Shown piece by piece: positions 10,302 through 19,422 of a stretch of 31,311 bases of DNA (position 1 is its first letter; every line of letters starts with the position of its first letter). The notes beneath the pieces were generated by a model. It was not told where the DNA came from, did not search any database, and saw only the letters and a list, made by a program, of their open reading frames with translations. The translations under genes and the position numbers were made by a program. The DNA is from Chara braunii (taxonomy: Eukaryota > Streptophyta > Charophyceae > Charales > Characeae): positions 1,047,755 through 1,079,065 of the forward strand of contig BFEA01000490.1 in the NCBI GenBank assembly GCA_003427395.1, in the 5' to 3' direction.

Positions 10302-11333
10302 AGCAACGGTCAGGATACCAAGAGGAGGCGGATACTCACAGAGAAATCGGCCAGGTGCTTCCTCGCGAAGCGGCCGACCTCTCTACATCCACCATGGGTG
10401 TTCGACCTCGCGTCGAGGTTGATGATACAAAGAAGAGACTGAGAAAGAAGGTTGGGCGCATCCTTCTTCAACGACATTCGTGGATCTTTGCATGGAGTCG
10501 GGCTCCGTCTCGACGGACGGAAGCGTGGGTCGTCGCTCGAGCTCGGACCAGGCCTCAGAGCATCGCAGCACGCTTCCGCCCTTCCCGATCGCAGACGACG
10601 ATGGCATCTACTGCAATGCGAACTTGCGGAGCCTCATGCGGCGCACTGAGCCCATCCACCTTAATAACCCGACCCTGGAATGCCATATAGGTGGGAGTGG
10701 GTTTGCGCTGATTGAGCGATTCGCCTCCCCGCCTTTAATTTTGCCGTACACCGACCTCATGGTGTTGCCTTGGTCCGCCGTGCACGCCACCTGGCGACCG
10801 CAGTTTAATTGCCACTAGTGTCGCTAGCTGACTCGTGCTCGTGGCAGAGATTGGTCTTGGGGTACGAAGGGGCTACCCGATTCCCTGAACTCTCTCGCAA
10901 CGCGGGTGCACTCGCTGCCCATTTCCGAACCTTGGTTTCGTCAACCTGCCCGACCCCGGGCGAGCCCGTGCCGCGTTGTCCACATGGACTAGACGAGTCC
11001 GACAACGAAGCCTGAACTTGATTTCAGGGCCTCCTACCCAACCCCCTTGCTCTTTCCAAGTCTCGCGTGAACCCTGCACCTCGGGAGCAGAATCCCGCCC
11101 CCATGCGCTTCGTCTGTCGTCTCCTCTCTTCTCGTCTGTTATTTTCTCTTTTTCCCCTCATCTGCTGTCGGCGACAGCCCGAATCCCCGTCCGGGCACCT
11201 CAGGCCGAAACAAGAGTCCCCAGTTTCGTTCGAGTGACTCAACCCCCACGGCCAAAAAAGAAAAATCCTCGGCCACACCCCTAATAACTCTGATCAGCGT
11301 CCGAAGTACGGAACGCTGCGTGGGTTGTGAGGT

Positions 11334-11348
11334 TGGTATTAGAGCAGG
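11334..11348 (+). promoter_or_regulatory. Primer-binding site, initiator tRNA(Met) type
   Basis: TGGTATTAGAGCAGG closely resembles the TGGTATCAGAGC core, complementary to the 3' end of initiator tRNA(Met), that many plant LTR retrotransposons use to prime minus-strand DNA. It lies 13 bases after the inferred LTR end, slightly farther than usual, which may mean that the LTR end is a few bases off or that bases were inserted. Confidence 0.65.
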
Positions 11349-11534
11349 TTTGTTTCGGCTCCGAGGTCCCCTTTTGAGACGACTGTCCATTTTTGTTAGT
11401 ATCTGCTATTTATTTCGTAGATTCTTCTTCTTTACCTTGTTTTAATTTCGGATAGGCTGGTGCCTCGGCGCCTCCAGACCACAAACGTCAATCATAACCA
11501 GCCAAAGGAGCGGGGGAGAAACCAACCCCGCGCC

Positions 11535-12203
11535 ATGGTCGAAACAGGACACGGCGTGGATAATCATGCGGGGATGGATGACCATCCCCTGTACTTTGTC
11601 CCTCCGCCTTCGGAGGTTCTCATCTTCTCCGAAGACAAAATGGACCCACCTACTTGGTTGGCGGCTCTGAAGGCCTAGGGCTGGACGGACAAATTACTCT
11701 GGGAACGTATTCCGGGAAGGTTAGCAGGGACAGCGTTCGAATGGTATGGACAAAACATCTACACCAAGTTATACCAACTGGCCCACTTTCCACAAAAAAA
11801 TTCTCGAACCCTTTGATCACATCGTGCCGGGGCAATGTTTACGCCTAATCAAGGAATACACTCAACAGCCCCGGGAAACCCTGCTAAGGTACGAGGAGCG
11901 CTTCACCTACCTGGCCGAATGCTCTAGGTTGATGAGAAAATGGTGCGATCCGATTTCGTCTGGGGATTATCTCATTCCTGGCTGCGGAAAAAGATCCGTA
12001 AGAAACGCAACCCAATTGAGCATACCTTGACTGAGCTAATCCAGTATGCTATAAAGTATGGGAAGGAAAATTATGATGAAGGGTTGGACTCGGAATCTGA
12101 TGAAGATGACCCATCGGGTGTCCGACGCTATAACTATTCCGCAACGGCTCGGATGTTCGAAGACCATTTCGGGTTAGGACCAGCCAAGAAAAACCTGGCC
12201 TGA
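11535..12203 (+). pseudogene. Ty3/gypsy gag, capsid region, frameshifted
   Basis: The first ATG at 11535 opens a frame with 'FSEDKMDPPTWLAALKA', a stop at 11676, then 'LWERIPGRLAGTAFEWYGQN', the typical retrotransposon gag core (G-x-A-x-x-W/Y). The sense continues in a second frame ('LIKEYTQQPRETLLRYEERF', about 11848-11907) and then a third ('LRKKIRKK...LTELIQYAIKYGKENYDEG'). At least one stop and two frame changes separate them. The protein would form the capsid of virus-like particles. It follows the PBS by about 190 bases, as expected. Confidence 0.8.
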
Positions 12204-12362
12204 AGGGCCCCATCTTCTTCCTCGGCCTCCGGGCGCCCTATACAGACGCAAGGAGGACAAGAAGTAGATGAACCCCCAATGAAAGAAACAACCACACAAC
12301 TTGTGACGGTTGTGGCGCCTTAAGCCGAGCTTGTTCAGATCTCGCAGAGGCAAAGGGCGGCA

Positions 12363-12731
12363 GTGGCCCAGAGACAGCCAGTGGTCGCAGCCACTGGAGT
12401 GGCGTTACCTCGGCTTGCAGCGGCCGAGGCCACACAGCCTATGCGATGCTATAATTGTAATAAACCCGACCACTTGGCCAAAGACTGCCCGAGATCTCGG
12501 ACTCAGGTAGGTATCGCTGGCCCATCCCACATCCCGCTGACAGCTCCGACCGCTGCAGGCCAAGGGCGGGTGGCGGCGGTCATGGATGCGAGGACCCCAG
12601 GCATGGTGGCCCCGACGGCGGTCGAAATTGGAATCGATGAGTACCTGGCGGCGACGATGCTTGAACCTGGGACCTTTCTCGTAATCCACTATACCCCGCG
12701 AGTTGCCGAGGAAAGTGCCTCAGGACCGTGA
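12363..12731 (+). pseudogene. gag nucleocapsid with CCHC zinc knuckle, into pol
   Basis: The open frame holds one perfect zinc knuckle 'CYNCNKPDHLAKDC' (C-x2-C-x4-H-x4-C) at 12447-12488, the nucleic-acid-binding motif of retrotransposon nucleocapsid. The knuckle lies in a different frame from the capsid pieces upstream, so the gag frame is broken between them. The downstream part, 'AVEIGIDEYLAATMLEPGT', has no recognised function. The frame ends at a TGA at 12729. Confidence 0.85.
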
Positions 12732-13409
12732 AGACCCGGGTTCAAAGATCCCACGATACAGGGTCTCGAGTACAAGGATGGCCAAATCGATGTACTAGAT
12801 GCCCTGAAAATTTTGGATTTGCGGATACCAGTACCTATTCCCTACCTGCTGACCATTTCAGAAGCCGGCAACAAGAAACTAATTGAAAGATGCCTGAAGA
12901 ACCGTCGCCGGTTCGAAGAAGGCCGAAGGGGAAAAAAGTTGGCAATCCACGACCCGTCAGTGGATATCGAAACTCAACCGTCTACCTCGAAAACTCACGA
13001 GGCCAATCGAGTCCTGTGGTAGGCGGCGATAGGCGCGCGGATGCATTTTGACAGTTCTAAGATAGTGCTCACCTCGTCCTAACCTAAGCCCCAAACGATA
13101 CCCATGAGAATGGTCGTACTTGTACTCGCACAGTCAGCCCCTCGCATTTCCACCGAGATTCGCAGAGTCAACATGGTTCGATGGGTGTCAATGGGCGAAG
13201 AAAGACCCGCGACAAGAACCAAAGACGCAGACGAACCCGACCGGTACCCAATACGAACTCAAGACCGGTTCCGCCAACTGTGGCGACACGTGTCGATAAA
13301 TGTTAGCCAGAGTGAGTCTAGCTGGGGTCAGTTGTTCTCCTCTACTGTGACAGGGGAACCATTGCTGAGGGTATCACGAAATTGACGTCTCGAAACCCCC
13401 TGCGTCCCT
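12732..13409 (+). pseudogene. Decayed linker and protease region of pol
   Basis: Expected place of the aspartic protease. One open stretch (12813-13022, 'PYLLTISEAGNKKLIERC' followed by a basic run) is protein-like and in the right order. I cannot find the D-T/S-G active-site triad of retroviral-type proteases in any plus-strand frame, and stops occur at 13020-13022 and again soon after. It is either lost by mutation or too diverged for me to see. Confidence 0.4.
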
Positions 13410-14191
13410 GTGTCAAGAACTGACCCCCTCCCGCAGAGATTTGTCGAGCTTAGGGGGCTATGCAAACTATCTTTTAGGCCCCCGCGACCCCTACTCACCG
13501 ACGCCAAGGTCGTCGTGCTTTTGAACGAAGGGATAGCGTTTCAGCCCGCGACCCGTAAAAACTTGTGGGGACCGAGGGAACTCCTGCAGTCCTTTTCAGT
13601 GGAACCCTCAGGCGAGGCTGAAATCGATGGAGAAACCGAAATGAAAAACGAACAAGTTACTCCGACAGATAGTCAACTCATAGCCACCGTGCACTCAGTA
13701 AAAACCGACAACTCCCTATTTCGAGCCTCCCCAGAGGAAACTGCTCGGGTCCCAACTGTCATGGCAACGGTCTCCCTTCATAGCGGGAGAATCGATATTC
13801 GGATTCCTGCTCATGTACCCAACGAATATCGACGCCTCCTGCTTGCGGTGATACAGGCTTACCCCGAGGTGGTCAATATTCAAGACCATGATATACGACT
13901 GACGCACCTGATCAAGCACGAAATTGATACTGGGGATCACGCCCCAATACACTGTCGACCGTACCGATACTCATTAAAAGAACGACAACTAGCCCTGGAA
14001 AGAGTGTGGGAGTTCGAGCGTCTCGGGTGGGTGGAACCCTCCCTGGGTCCCTGGGCGTTCCCGGTGGTCCTCGTGCCGAAACGAAACTGGATGGTCCACG
14101 TTTGCATTGACTATCGAAAATTAAACTTAATAACCACCAAGGACGTTTATCTGTTACCCCATATCGACGACCTTCTGGATGCCATCGGAGC
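13410..14191 (+). pseudogene. Ty3/gypsy pol: pre-RT region and N-terminal reverse transcriptase
   Basis: The frame contains 'HEIDTGDHAPIHCRPYRYS' (13918-13974), the conserved start of gypsy RT, then 'LGPWAFPVVLVPKRNW' and 'CIDYRKLNLITTKDVYLLPHIDDLLDAIG', the fingers domain up to the first RT boxes. At 'DAIGA' (14191) homology stops abruptly. It resumes at 21565 with 'AGVFSKFD'. Joining the two at that point keeps the frame, so an insertion split the gene. The open frame beyond 14191 (to 14432) is foreign sequence. In a live element RT copies the RNA genome. Confidence 0.9.
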
Positions 14192-15180
14192 TGCCGAGCG
14201 CATCGGTCCGGCACCACATAAGGCATGGCTGGACCCTCCTGGCCTCGTCACGCAGGAGTTGGTCTATTTTCCTCATCGCGAATATACATGGAGCTTCCGC
14301 AAACCGCTCCGGCCGAGTGCGCCAGCCATACCTCCCGTGAGCCCCTACGACAGGATAGGGCCTACGAGAGGCACGACTTACCTCCACCTTACGAGAGTTG
14401 TCACCTCCCTTCGGCGGGCGTATCCCCGCTGAGCTACCAGTCCACAGTACGAAAGTTAATCAGCTGCAATCGCAGAGGTGGACCAGGCGAGGGCGTTTCT
14501 CGTTCGCAGTAGCATAGGGGGTATGTGCGGTAGAACGCTCCTATCGGACCCGCACGGGAACCGACATCTTGGGGGGCTGAAGTCCCAAGCGCGACTCGTC
14601 GCCGGTCGACTAGGACGCATCCCACACGCCACGCGCACACCACTATAAAGAACATAAGAATAAAAACACACACACACACGCGTACATATATACAGAACGA
14701 CATTGAACAAACAACGCGACAACACTCCTAGTCCCTTAGTAGCCATCCCATAACTTTCCGATGCGGAAATCGGATAAGCGTCGCGCGCGAGACTTAGTAT
14801 AAAATCGCACAGACGCAGGGCTAGCTCATATCGACTCGCAATGCAAGCGTACGCAAGCGGTCACGATGATGGTGTACTATGTAGTACCTATACTCATGCG
14901 GTTCTCGTTAATCTCGAGGGTCGCATTCGATACTCACGTGTCGGGTGACATGCGCCTTGAGGGTTAATCTCTCGACGTTGGACAACCGCCAAGTGCGGTT
15001 GAGAACCACACCCTCTTCTGCACCTTGCGGAGAGTGGGTGGTACACAGGTTCATACCTATGGTGACAATCGTCTCGTATGGCCCTGGAGACCAGCTTCAC
15101 CATCTACGACCTGGCGGGAAGTCAAGGGGTTTGACTTTGACGGTTTTCATGGACTACAACGTCCAACCATAAAAACCCTT
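14192..15180. other. No gene seen; left part of the 7.4-kb insertion
   Basis: GC-balanced DNA with short frames only. A short (CA)n run lies at about 14666-14679. Just after 'AACCGACA' (about 14567) comes a G-rich stretch, but no convincing primer-binding site. The block near 15000-15170 has no domain I recognise. Confidence 0.4.
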
Positions 15181-15694
15181 AAATGAAAAGGATAAAAGGG
15201 GGTGTCTCTGTTCTCTCAGAAACATAATCTGTTTAACCTATACGCTCGGTCACTGTAGACCGCACAAAACACTCAAGACATACATATTTACATATATATA
15301 TATAGGGGTTATAAGTATGTGACGATCACTTCTCACAATCACAGTGAAACTCCTCTCAGCCATACATATGTATATGATCGCAGACAGTCAAATCCAAAGT
15401 CTGAAGCACCAAACATACCTGCAATCACATCAAAGATTCAACCAAAAGTCCATACACTACACGGGGTCAACTTCAATCATTCTCTGCGCTCAAACCCCTT
15501 GCTTTAGCCATACAAACCTCAACCTTAGCGTACCCTCCCAGAAATAAAATACTCAGTATCTTTGTTAAATGACCATTCAATAAAGTCTGGGTAAAAACAC
15601 AATGAAACAGATCAAACCACAGGGCTAAAGCCTTTAGGTTGAGTGGCAAGAGTGAATTGGAGTTGAATCGTAAACCGATGAATCAACAACTGAC
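15181..15694. other. No gene seen; AT-rich sequence
   Basis: The base composition changes to AT-rich here. A short (TA)n run lies at about 15292-15302. There are no coding or RNA features. Confidence 0.4.
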
Positions 15695-15822
15695 CTGTTA
15701 TCAGTGATAACAGAAGATGATCCTTGTAGGATCAAGCTGAATCTAACCCAAATCCTGAATCAATTGATTAAGAAGACCTGAAACACAAGACAGGTCAACC
15801 CTTAAGCTAAAATCATAAGGGT
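15695..15822. repeat. Cluster of four perfect short hairpins
   Basis: Four hairpins follow one another: CTGTTATC/GATAACAG (15695-15713, loop 3), TGATCCT/AGGATCA (15718-15734, loop 3), GACCTG/CAGGTC (15775-15796, loop 10) and ACCCTTA/TAAGGGT (15798-15822, loop 11). All arms are perfect. They have unrelated sequences, so this is not a simple tandem repeat. Confidence 0.75.
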
Positions 15823-15965
15823 ATGAAGAACACAGCTCCACAACACATCCTCACCCAAGACTCTTCTACAAGCCAAGCCTAGACCTGTCTCTAAGCCTGT
15901 GCCCAACGCAAGGCAGACCTATTGCAGCATTTCCCCTATTCAGGATGAATTGCCAAAATTCTCAT

Positions 15966-16325
15966 CTTTCAAAGTTTAATCTAACACCTTTAAACTAAGG
16001 AAATTTCGGCAGCGCTTCCCGTAGGAAAAATGCATTTTCATAATTTATATAAGTCCAAATATGGAAACAAGAATAGTCTTCAACTTTCCAAAGTTCAATT
16101 TTGTTTAACTCCTTGAATTAGCAAAAATTTGGGCAGCACTCCTTTTAGAAAAGTTGACTTTCCAGATTTTTCTTAAGTCATATATAAAATTTAGACAAAT
16201 TGAACTTTGAAAGGTTAAATTTTGACTAACCCCTTGGATTCGCAGAAATTTCGGCAGCGGTTTCGTAGAGAAAGTAGCTTACCAAAATTTATACAAGCCG
16301 AAGTATAACAAAAGATTCAGAAAAT
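15966..16325. repeat. 120-bp tandem repeat, three diverged units
   Basis: Units start near 15966, 16084 and 16205 with a 'CTTTCAAAGTTT'-like phrase. Each holds a core near 15999, 16121 and 16241 reading 'AAATTTCGGCAGCGCTTCC' or a close variant. The unit starts themselves contain small palindromes, for example AACTTT/AAAGTT at 16082-16095. A core of this type is familiar to me from untranslated or LTR parts of plant LTR retrotransposons, but I cannot name the family. Confidence 0.75.
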
Positions 16326-16588
16326 ATGAAAATTGACCTAAGTAAAATAAAATTAGCTCAGAAAATGTAGGAATTTGAACTAGCTCCTATCGCTCTAGCA
16401 CGTTGCGAGCCCCTATAAAACAACTACCTATCAAACTGAAACTCAGACTAAATAGTTATCTCACTCAGCCACATGCAAGTCAAACCACAAAGGTAAGTAC
16501 TCTCACCAACCCAAATCACCTTTGACAAACAATAGTTCATAGTCTTTCAATGATTTATTCTTTCATACCCAGCTTACAAAGGGCATCC

Positions 16589-17390
16589 AGTTAGGTCATT
16601 CATCTTAGAAACAATGTCAACTTTTTGCCTTAGTTATACACGAACAGGTTGCACAACCATTTTTCTCTTCATTGGGCATATGACTAAGTCATTCGTCTTA
16701 GAAACAATGCTTAGTCGCCCTGATCTGTTTAAATAGCCAAGTTATATATACTTCTCTGAACTTAATCTTCAAAAGTGGGCGCCGGACTGAGTCATTCGTC
16801 TTAGAAACAATGCTCAGTCGACCCAGGTTACCTTCAGTTATAGCTCTTAGTTATACTCTTTTAATTTGTGATAAGGCTAGAGTCAGAAACAATGTCTGGC
16901 TAGCCTTGTTCTTATAAACATATAGATATAGAAATATAGAAAGTCTTATTCCCTTGTTCACATTATAATCCTGCGGCCGTAGACTTAGACCATTCATTTT
17001 AGAAACAATGTTCAGTCTTTGGCCTGAACCTCCCTCAGAATAAAACAACCAAAAGAGTTGGGTCATTTGTCTTAAAGACAATGCTCAACCCTCTTTCTTC
17101 AGCACAAAAAAAGCAAAGTACCCTGGGTCAAGACCCAGAGACTGTTTAGAAATCACCAAAAATAAATAGTGACCAAACCATTCGTCTTAGAAACAATGTA
17201 TGGTCCTCAAAATTCAAGCAATCAATACCCCATAAAATAAACAGCCAAGTCATTCGTCGTAGAAACAATGTTTGGCTAAATTAAATAAACATAGCGACTA
17301 AACCATTCGTCTTAGAAACAATGCTTGGTCCTTCATAAAACAGAACAAAACATAGCAGTCAGGCCATTTATCTTGGAAACAATGCCTGAC
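16589..17390 (+). repeat. Array of ten stem-loops with conserved loop and compensatory stems
   Basis: Copies lie at 16589-16622, 16682-16716, 16785-16819, 16873-16907, 16976-17024, 17054-17095, 17171-17205, 17243-17277, 17296-17330 and 17358-17390. Nine share the core CATTCGTCTTAGAAACAATG with small changes: CATT pairs with AATG around a loop of exactly 12 nt. Outside it are arms that differ in sequence from copy to copy but stay complementary, for example GACTAAG/CTTAGTC, GACTGAG/CTCAGTC, GTCAGG/CCTGAC, AGCCAA/TTGGCT and GACTAA/TTGGTC (one G-U). A single unpaired pyrimidine precedes CATT in the nine. The fourth copy has a shortened core but 8-bp perfect arms (AAGGCTAG/CTAGCCTT). Spacers are 18-146 nt and unrelated. 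The strand is given for the reading in which the core was described. An extra bare hairpin CTGGGT/ACCCAG lies at 17123-17138. Confidence 0.85.
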
Positions 17391-18513
17391 CCTATAAGAC
17401 TAATTCAAGTGCAAGCAAAACTGCCTTCCACCCAACCTTCCCCCTGATGCAACCCCCTTTTCACAATTTGCTTTCAGACAATCAACAAAACTGAAACTGA
17501 AAATTGTGCATGCACTCGTTTACTTAGTCTGGGTTATGTCATGAAAGTCCAACTGAAAGTCAAAGTAGGGGTGCACTCAATATACTCAGTGAGATACATA
17601 GAAAAATGTATAGATAGGGGTTATAACAGGGTTTATAAAGGAAAGCAATGGTTACCTTTCAATTCCCTGCCTCCAGAACTCCTCCTGAGTTCCAACAGAT
17701 CTCCCGCAATCGGTGGGTTGACTCCCCACAGAGTCTTGATGCGGACCTACGGGTTGCAATCCCGCCTGCCGCCTTCCTCTCGTAACCACAGACTAGACTT
17801 AGAGTAAGAAGGATAGAAAAAGCTAGGTTTGCGACTCTCAGATGCAAGAGAGGTGTCCTCAGACTCGCGCGAGAGGGCCTTGTTATCTTATTTCGCCCGA
17901 GGGCCCCGCAATGGCGGCCTTGATACGCAACAACTTGGTCTTTGTAGTCAAACCGCCTTTCGTTGACTCACTGTCGATCCTCCCGCTCGCAGCAACACCC
18001 CTCCTTGCCTCTTCAGAGCAATCTTGGCAGTTGCTCTCCAAACAGTGAGCTAGGCCAACGCTCTGCAGTTTCTTCCCAGTGACTGAGCAAAAACTGAACT
18101 ATGCCATCCACCCGACTATAGGCAGACACCCCGCCAAGCTACTGACACCTGAACAATCGACAATGTGGCCCCCCCCTTCAACTTACTCCAATCGGCAGTG
18201 TGGGCAACCCACCGACGGACAGTTTAATTCACAGATTGCTACCCAAAAACAAAGTCTGCAACTCCTCCTAAGTAGGACTGCAGTCTTTGAACAAAGGTAT
18301 ACACAGCAGCACCCGCCGAAGTGCATGCGGATGTCGGCCGTGCAGACTGCTGCTGTGACCAGGCACATATGCTCACATTATGATTCCCACCTCACCTTCT
18401 CTCTGGACGACGCCTGTTGCTCGGCCTACTGTAGGATCGAGCTCGAACCACTGGCCTTGTGCGGTCACGATTGTGTGTTCGCGTGCCTTGTGCGTTCACG
18501 TGCTCAATACAGT
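17391..18513. other. No gene seen between the stem-loop array and the transposase piece
   Basis: Composition returns to GC-balanced after about 17650. Open frames here, including the long lead of the 18079 frame, are Cys/His/Ser-rich and show no domain. Confidence 0.4.
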
Positions 18514-18855
18514 ATGCCAGCTAGAGGCAGGAGAGGCAGGTACAACCACATTGACGATGTTTATAGGCGAAAGATCATCGAGTCTATCTTCGTTGAAGGC
18601 AAAACGATTGTAGAGACTGCAGTACGCTATGGCTTTCCACGCAGTACTGTGCACAACATCGTTATCGCGTTCGAGGCTTATGGCTCAGAGACGACCAAGA
18701 GGAGAGGAGAGAATGTGTTTCCTGTTCTCGGCGAACAACATATTCAGTGGCTCCAGCAACAGTTGGATTTGAATCCAAGCTGCACGATCCAGGAGCTTTG
18801 CGACAAACTCAATGCAAAGTTTGAATCCAAGCTGCACGATCCACGATCCAGGTGA
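18514..18855 (+). pseudogene. N-terminal helix-turn-helix part of a Tc1/mariner- or IS630-like transposase
   Basis: From the ATG at 18514 ('MPARGRRGRYNHIDDVYRR') the frame reads a homeodomain-like HTH: 'IIESIFVEGKTIVETAVRYG', then 'FPRSTVHNIVIAFEAYGS', then a second helical block 'IQWLQQQLDLNPSCTIQELC'. Paired HTH units ahead of a DDE domain are typical of Tc1/mariner and IS630 transposases, where they bind the terminal repeats. It stops at TGA 18853 just after a 24-bp duplication of its own sequence (18768-18791 repeated at 18820-18843). No DDE catalytic domain is found downstream, so this is a fragment. The family call is moderate and from motif shape only. Confidence 0.5.
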
Positions 18856-19126
18856 CACGAAACTTCGGCAAAGCTAATCGGGGCGAAGTTCTAGGTCGAC
18901 AGTTTACGGGTGCAGCAGACTGTGATTCGGGAGTAGCAGGCCCGTGATTCAGACGCATGTGACTAACATGCAAAATCGCTTCACTAAATTGATATCTTTG
19001 TTCGTCCCGATGGTGTCCACAGAATCTCAAATCGGTTGACTGCTGTACGAAATGGGGTTTCGGTAATACTAATTTGTTAAATCAATCTGCCTAACTCTGT
19101 CATGCGTCCAAACTGTTAAATCATTC
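18856..19126. other. No gene seen
   Basis: Short frames only. The end of the transposase piece is followed by unrelated sequence that grades into the 41-bp repeats. Confidence 0.4.
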
Positions 19127-19244
19127 TGTCCAAAATGGGCATCATTCATCCCAACCTATATCCAGTATGTCCAAAATTCTCATCGTTTATCCCAACCTAA
19201 ATCTGATGTGTCCAAAATGCTCATCACTTATCCCAACCTGTATC
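19127..19244. repeat. 41-bp tandem repeat, three units
   Basis: Units begin 'TGTCCAAAAT' at 19127, 19168 and 19209 and each contains 'ATCCCAACCT'. Looser partial units ('tccaaactgttaaatc', 'tccaaatcg') lie on both sides, so the array was once longer. Confidence 0.8.
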
Positions 19245-19378
19245 GACTACCCAAATCGGTTCCGATCATGAACTAAATAGGAAAATCGAACTGACCAATT
19301 CGGTTTGATGATTGTCCAATTGATTTTTCGTTTGTCCAAATCGCTTCACCTTTGTCCTAACTTACCTAGTCAAAGGGG

Positions 19379-19411
<33 letters not shown>

Positions 19412-19422
19412 TTATATATAAA
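19379..19422. repeat. (TA)n tract
   Basis: An AT-only run of TATATA units with TTTATATATA interruptions. Confidence 0.9.

Larger units (their letters stand above)
8914..11320 (+). repeat. 5' LTR of the Ty3/gypsy element
   Basis: It aligns by eye with 26823-29051 throughout, from 'TGGTATAAGCCAGGATCC' to 'GTACGGAACGCTGCG'. The start TG is kept, while the terminal CA reads CG in this copy, a transition. A (CT)n tract has expanded here at the site where the 3' LTR has only a short CT/GT seed. The TATA box of the 3' LTR (27429) is changed here to TAAAAAT at 9529-9535, so this promoter is probably weakened. Open frames inside the LTR are shadows. Confidence 0.9.

Noticed and set aside
9921-10690. 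Long open frames through the CT tract
   Set aside because: They are translations of a dinucleotide repeat and of N bases.
14192-14432. Continuation of the RT frame beyond 14191
   Set aside because: Homology to RT stops at DAIGA; the rest is inserted DNA that happens to lack stops.
14425-14437. A perfect-looking tRNA A box on the minus strand (TAGCTCAGCGG)
   Set aside because: No B box or cloverleaf follows within the expected distance.
16589-17390. CRISPR-like array (repeated core with spacers)
   Set aside because: Spacers vary from about 18 to 146 bases, the repeats diverge, the arms differ in each unit, and the setting is a plant-type retrotransposon with no cas gene.
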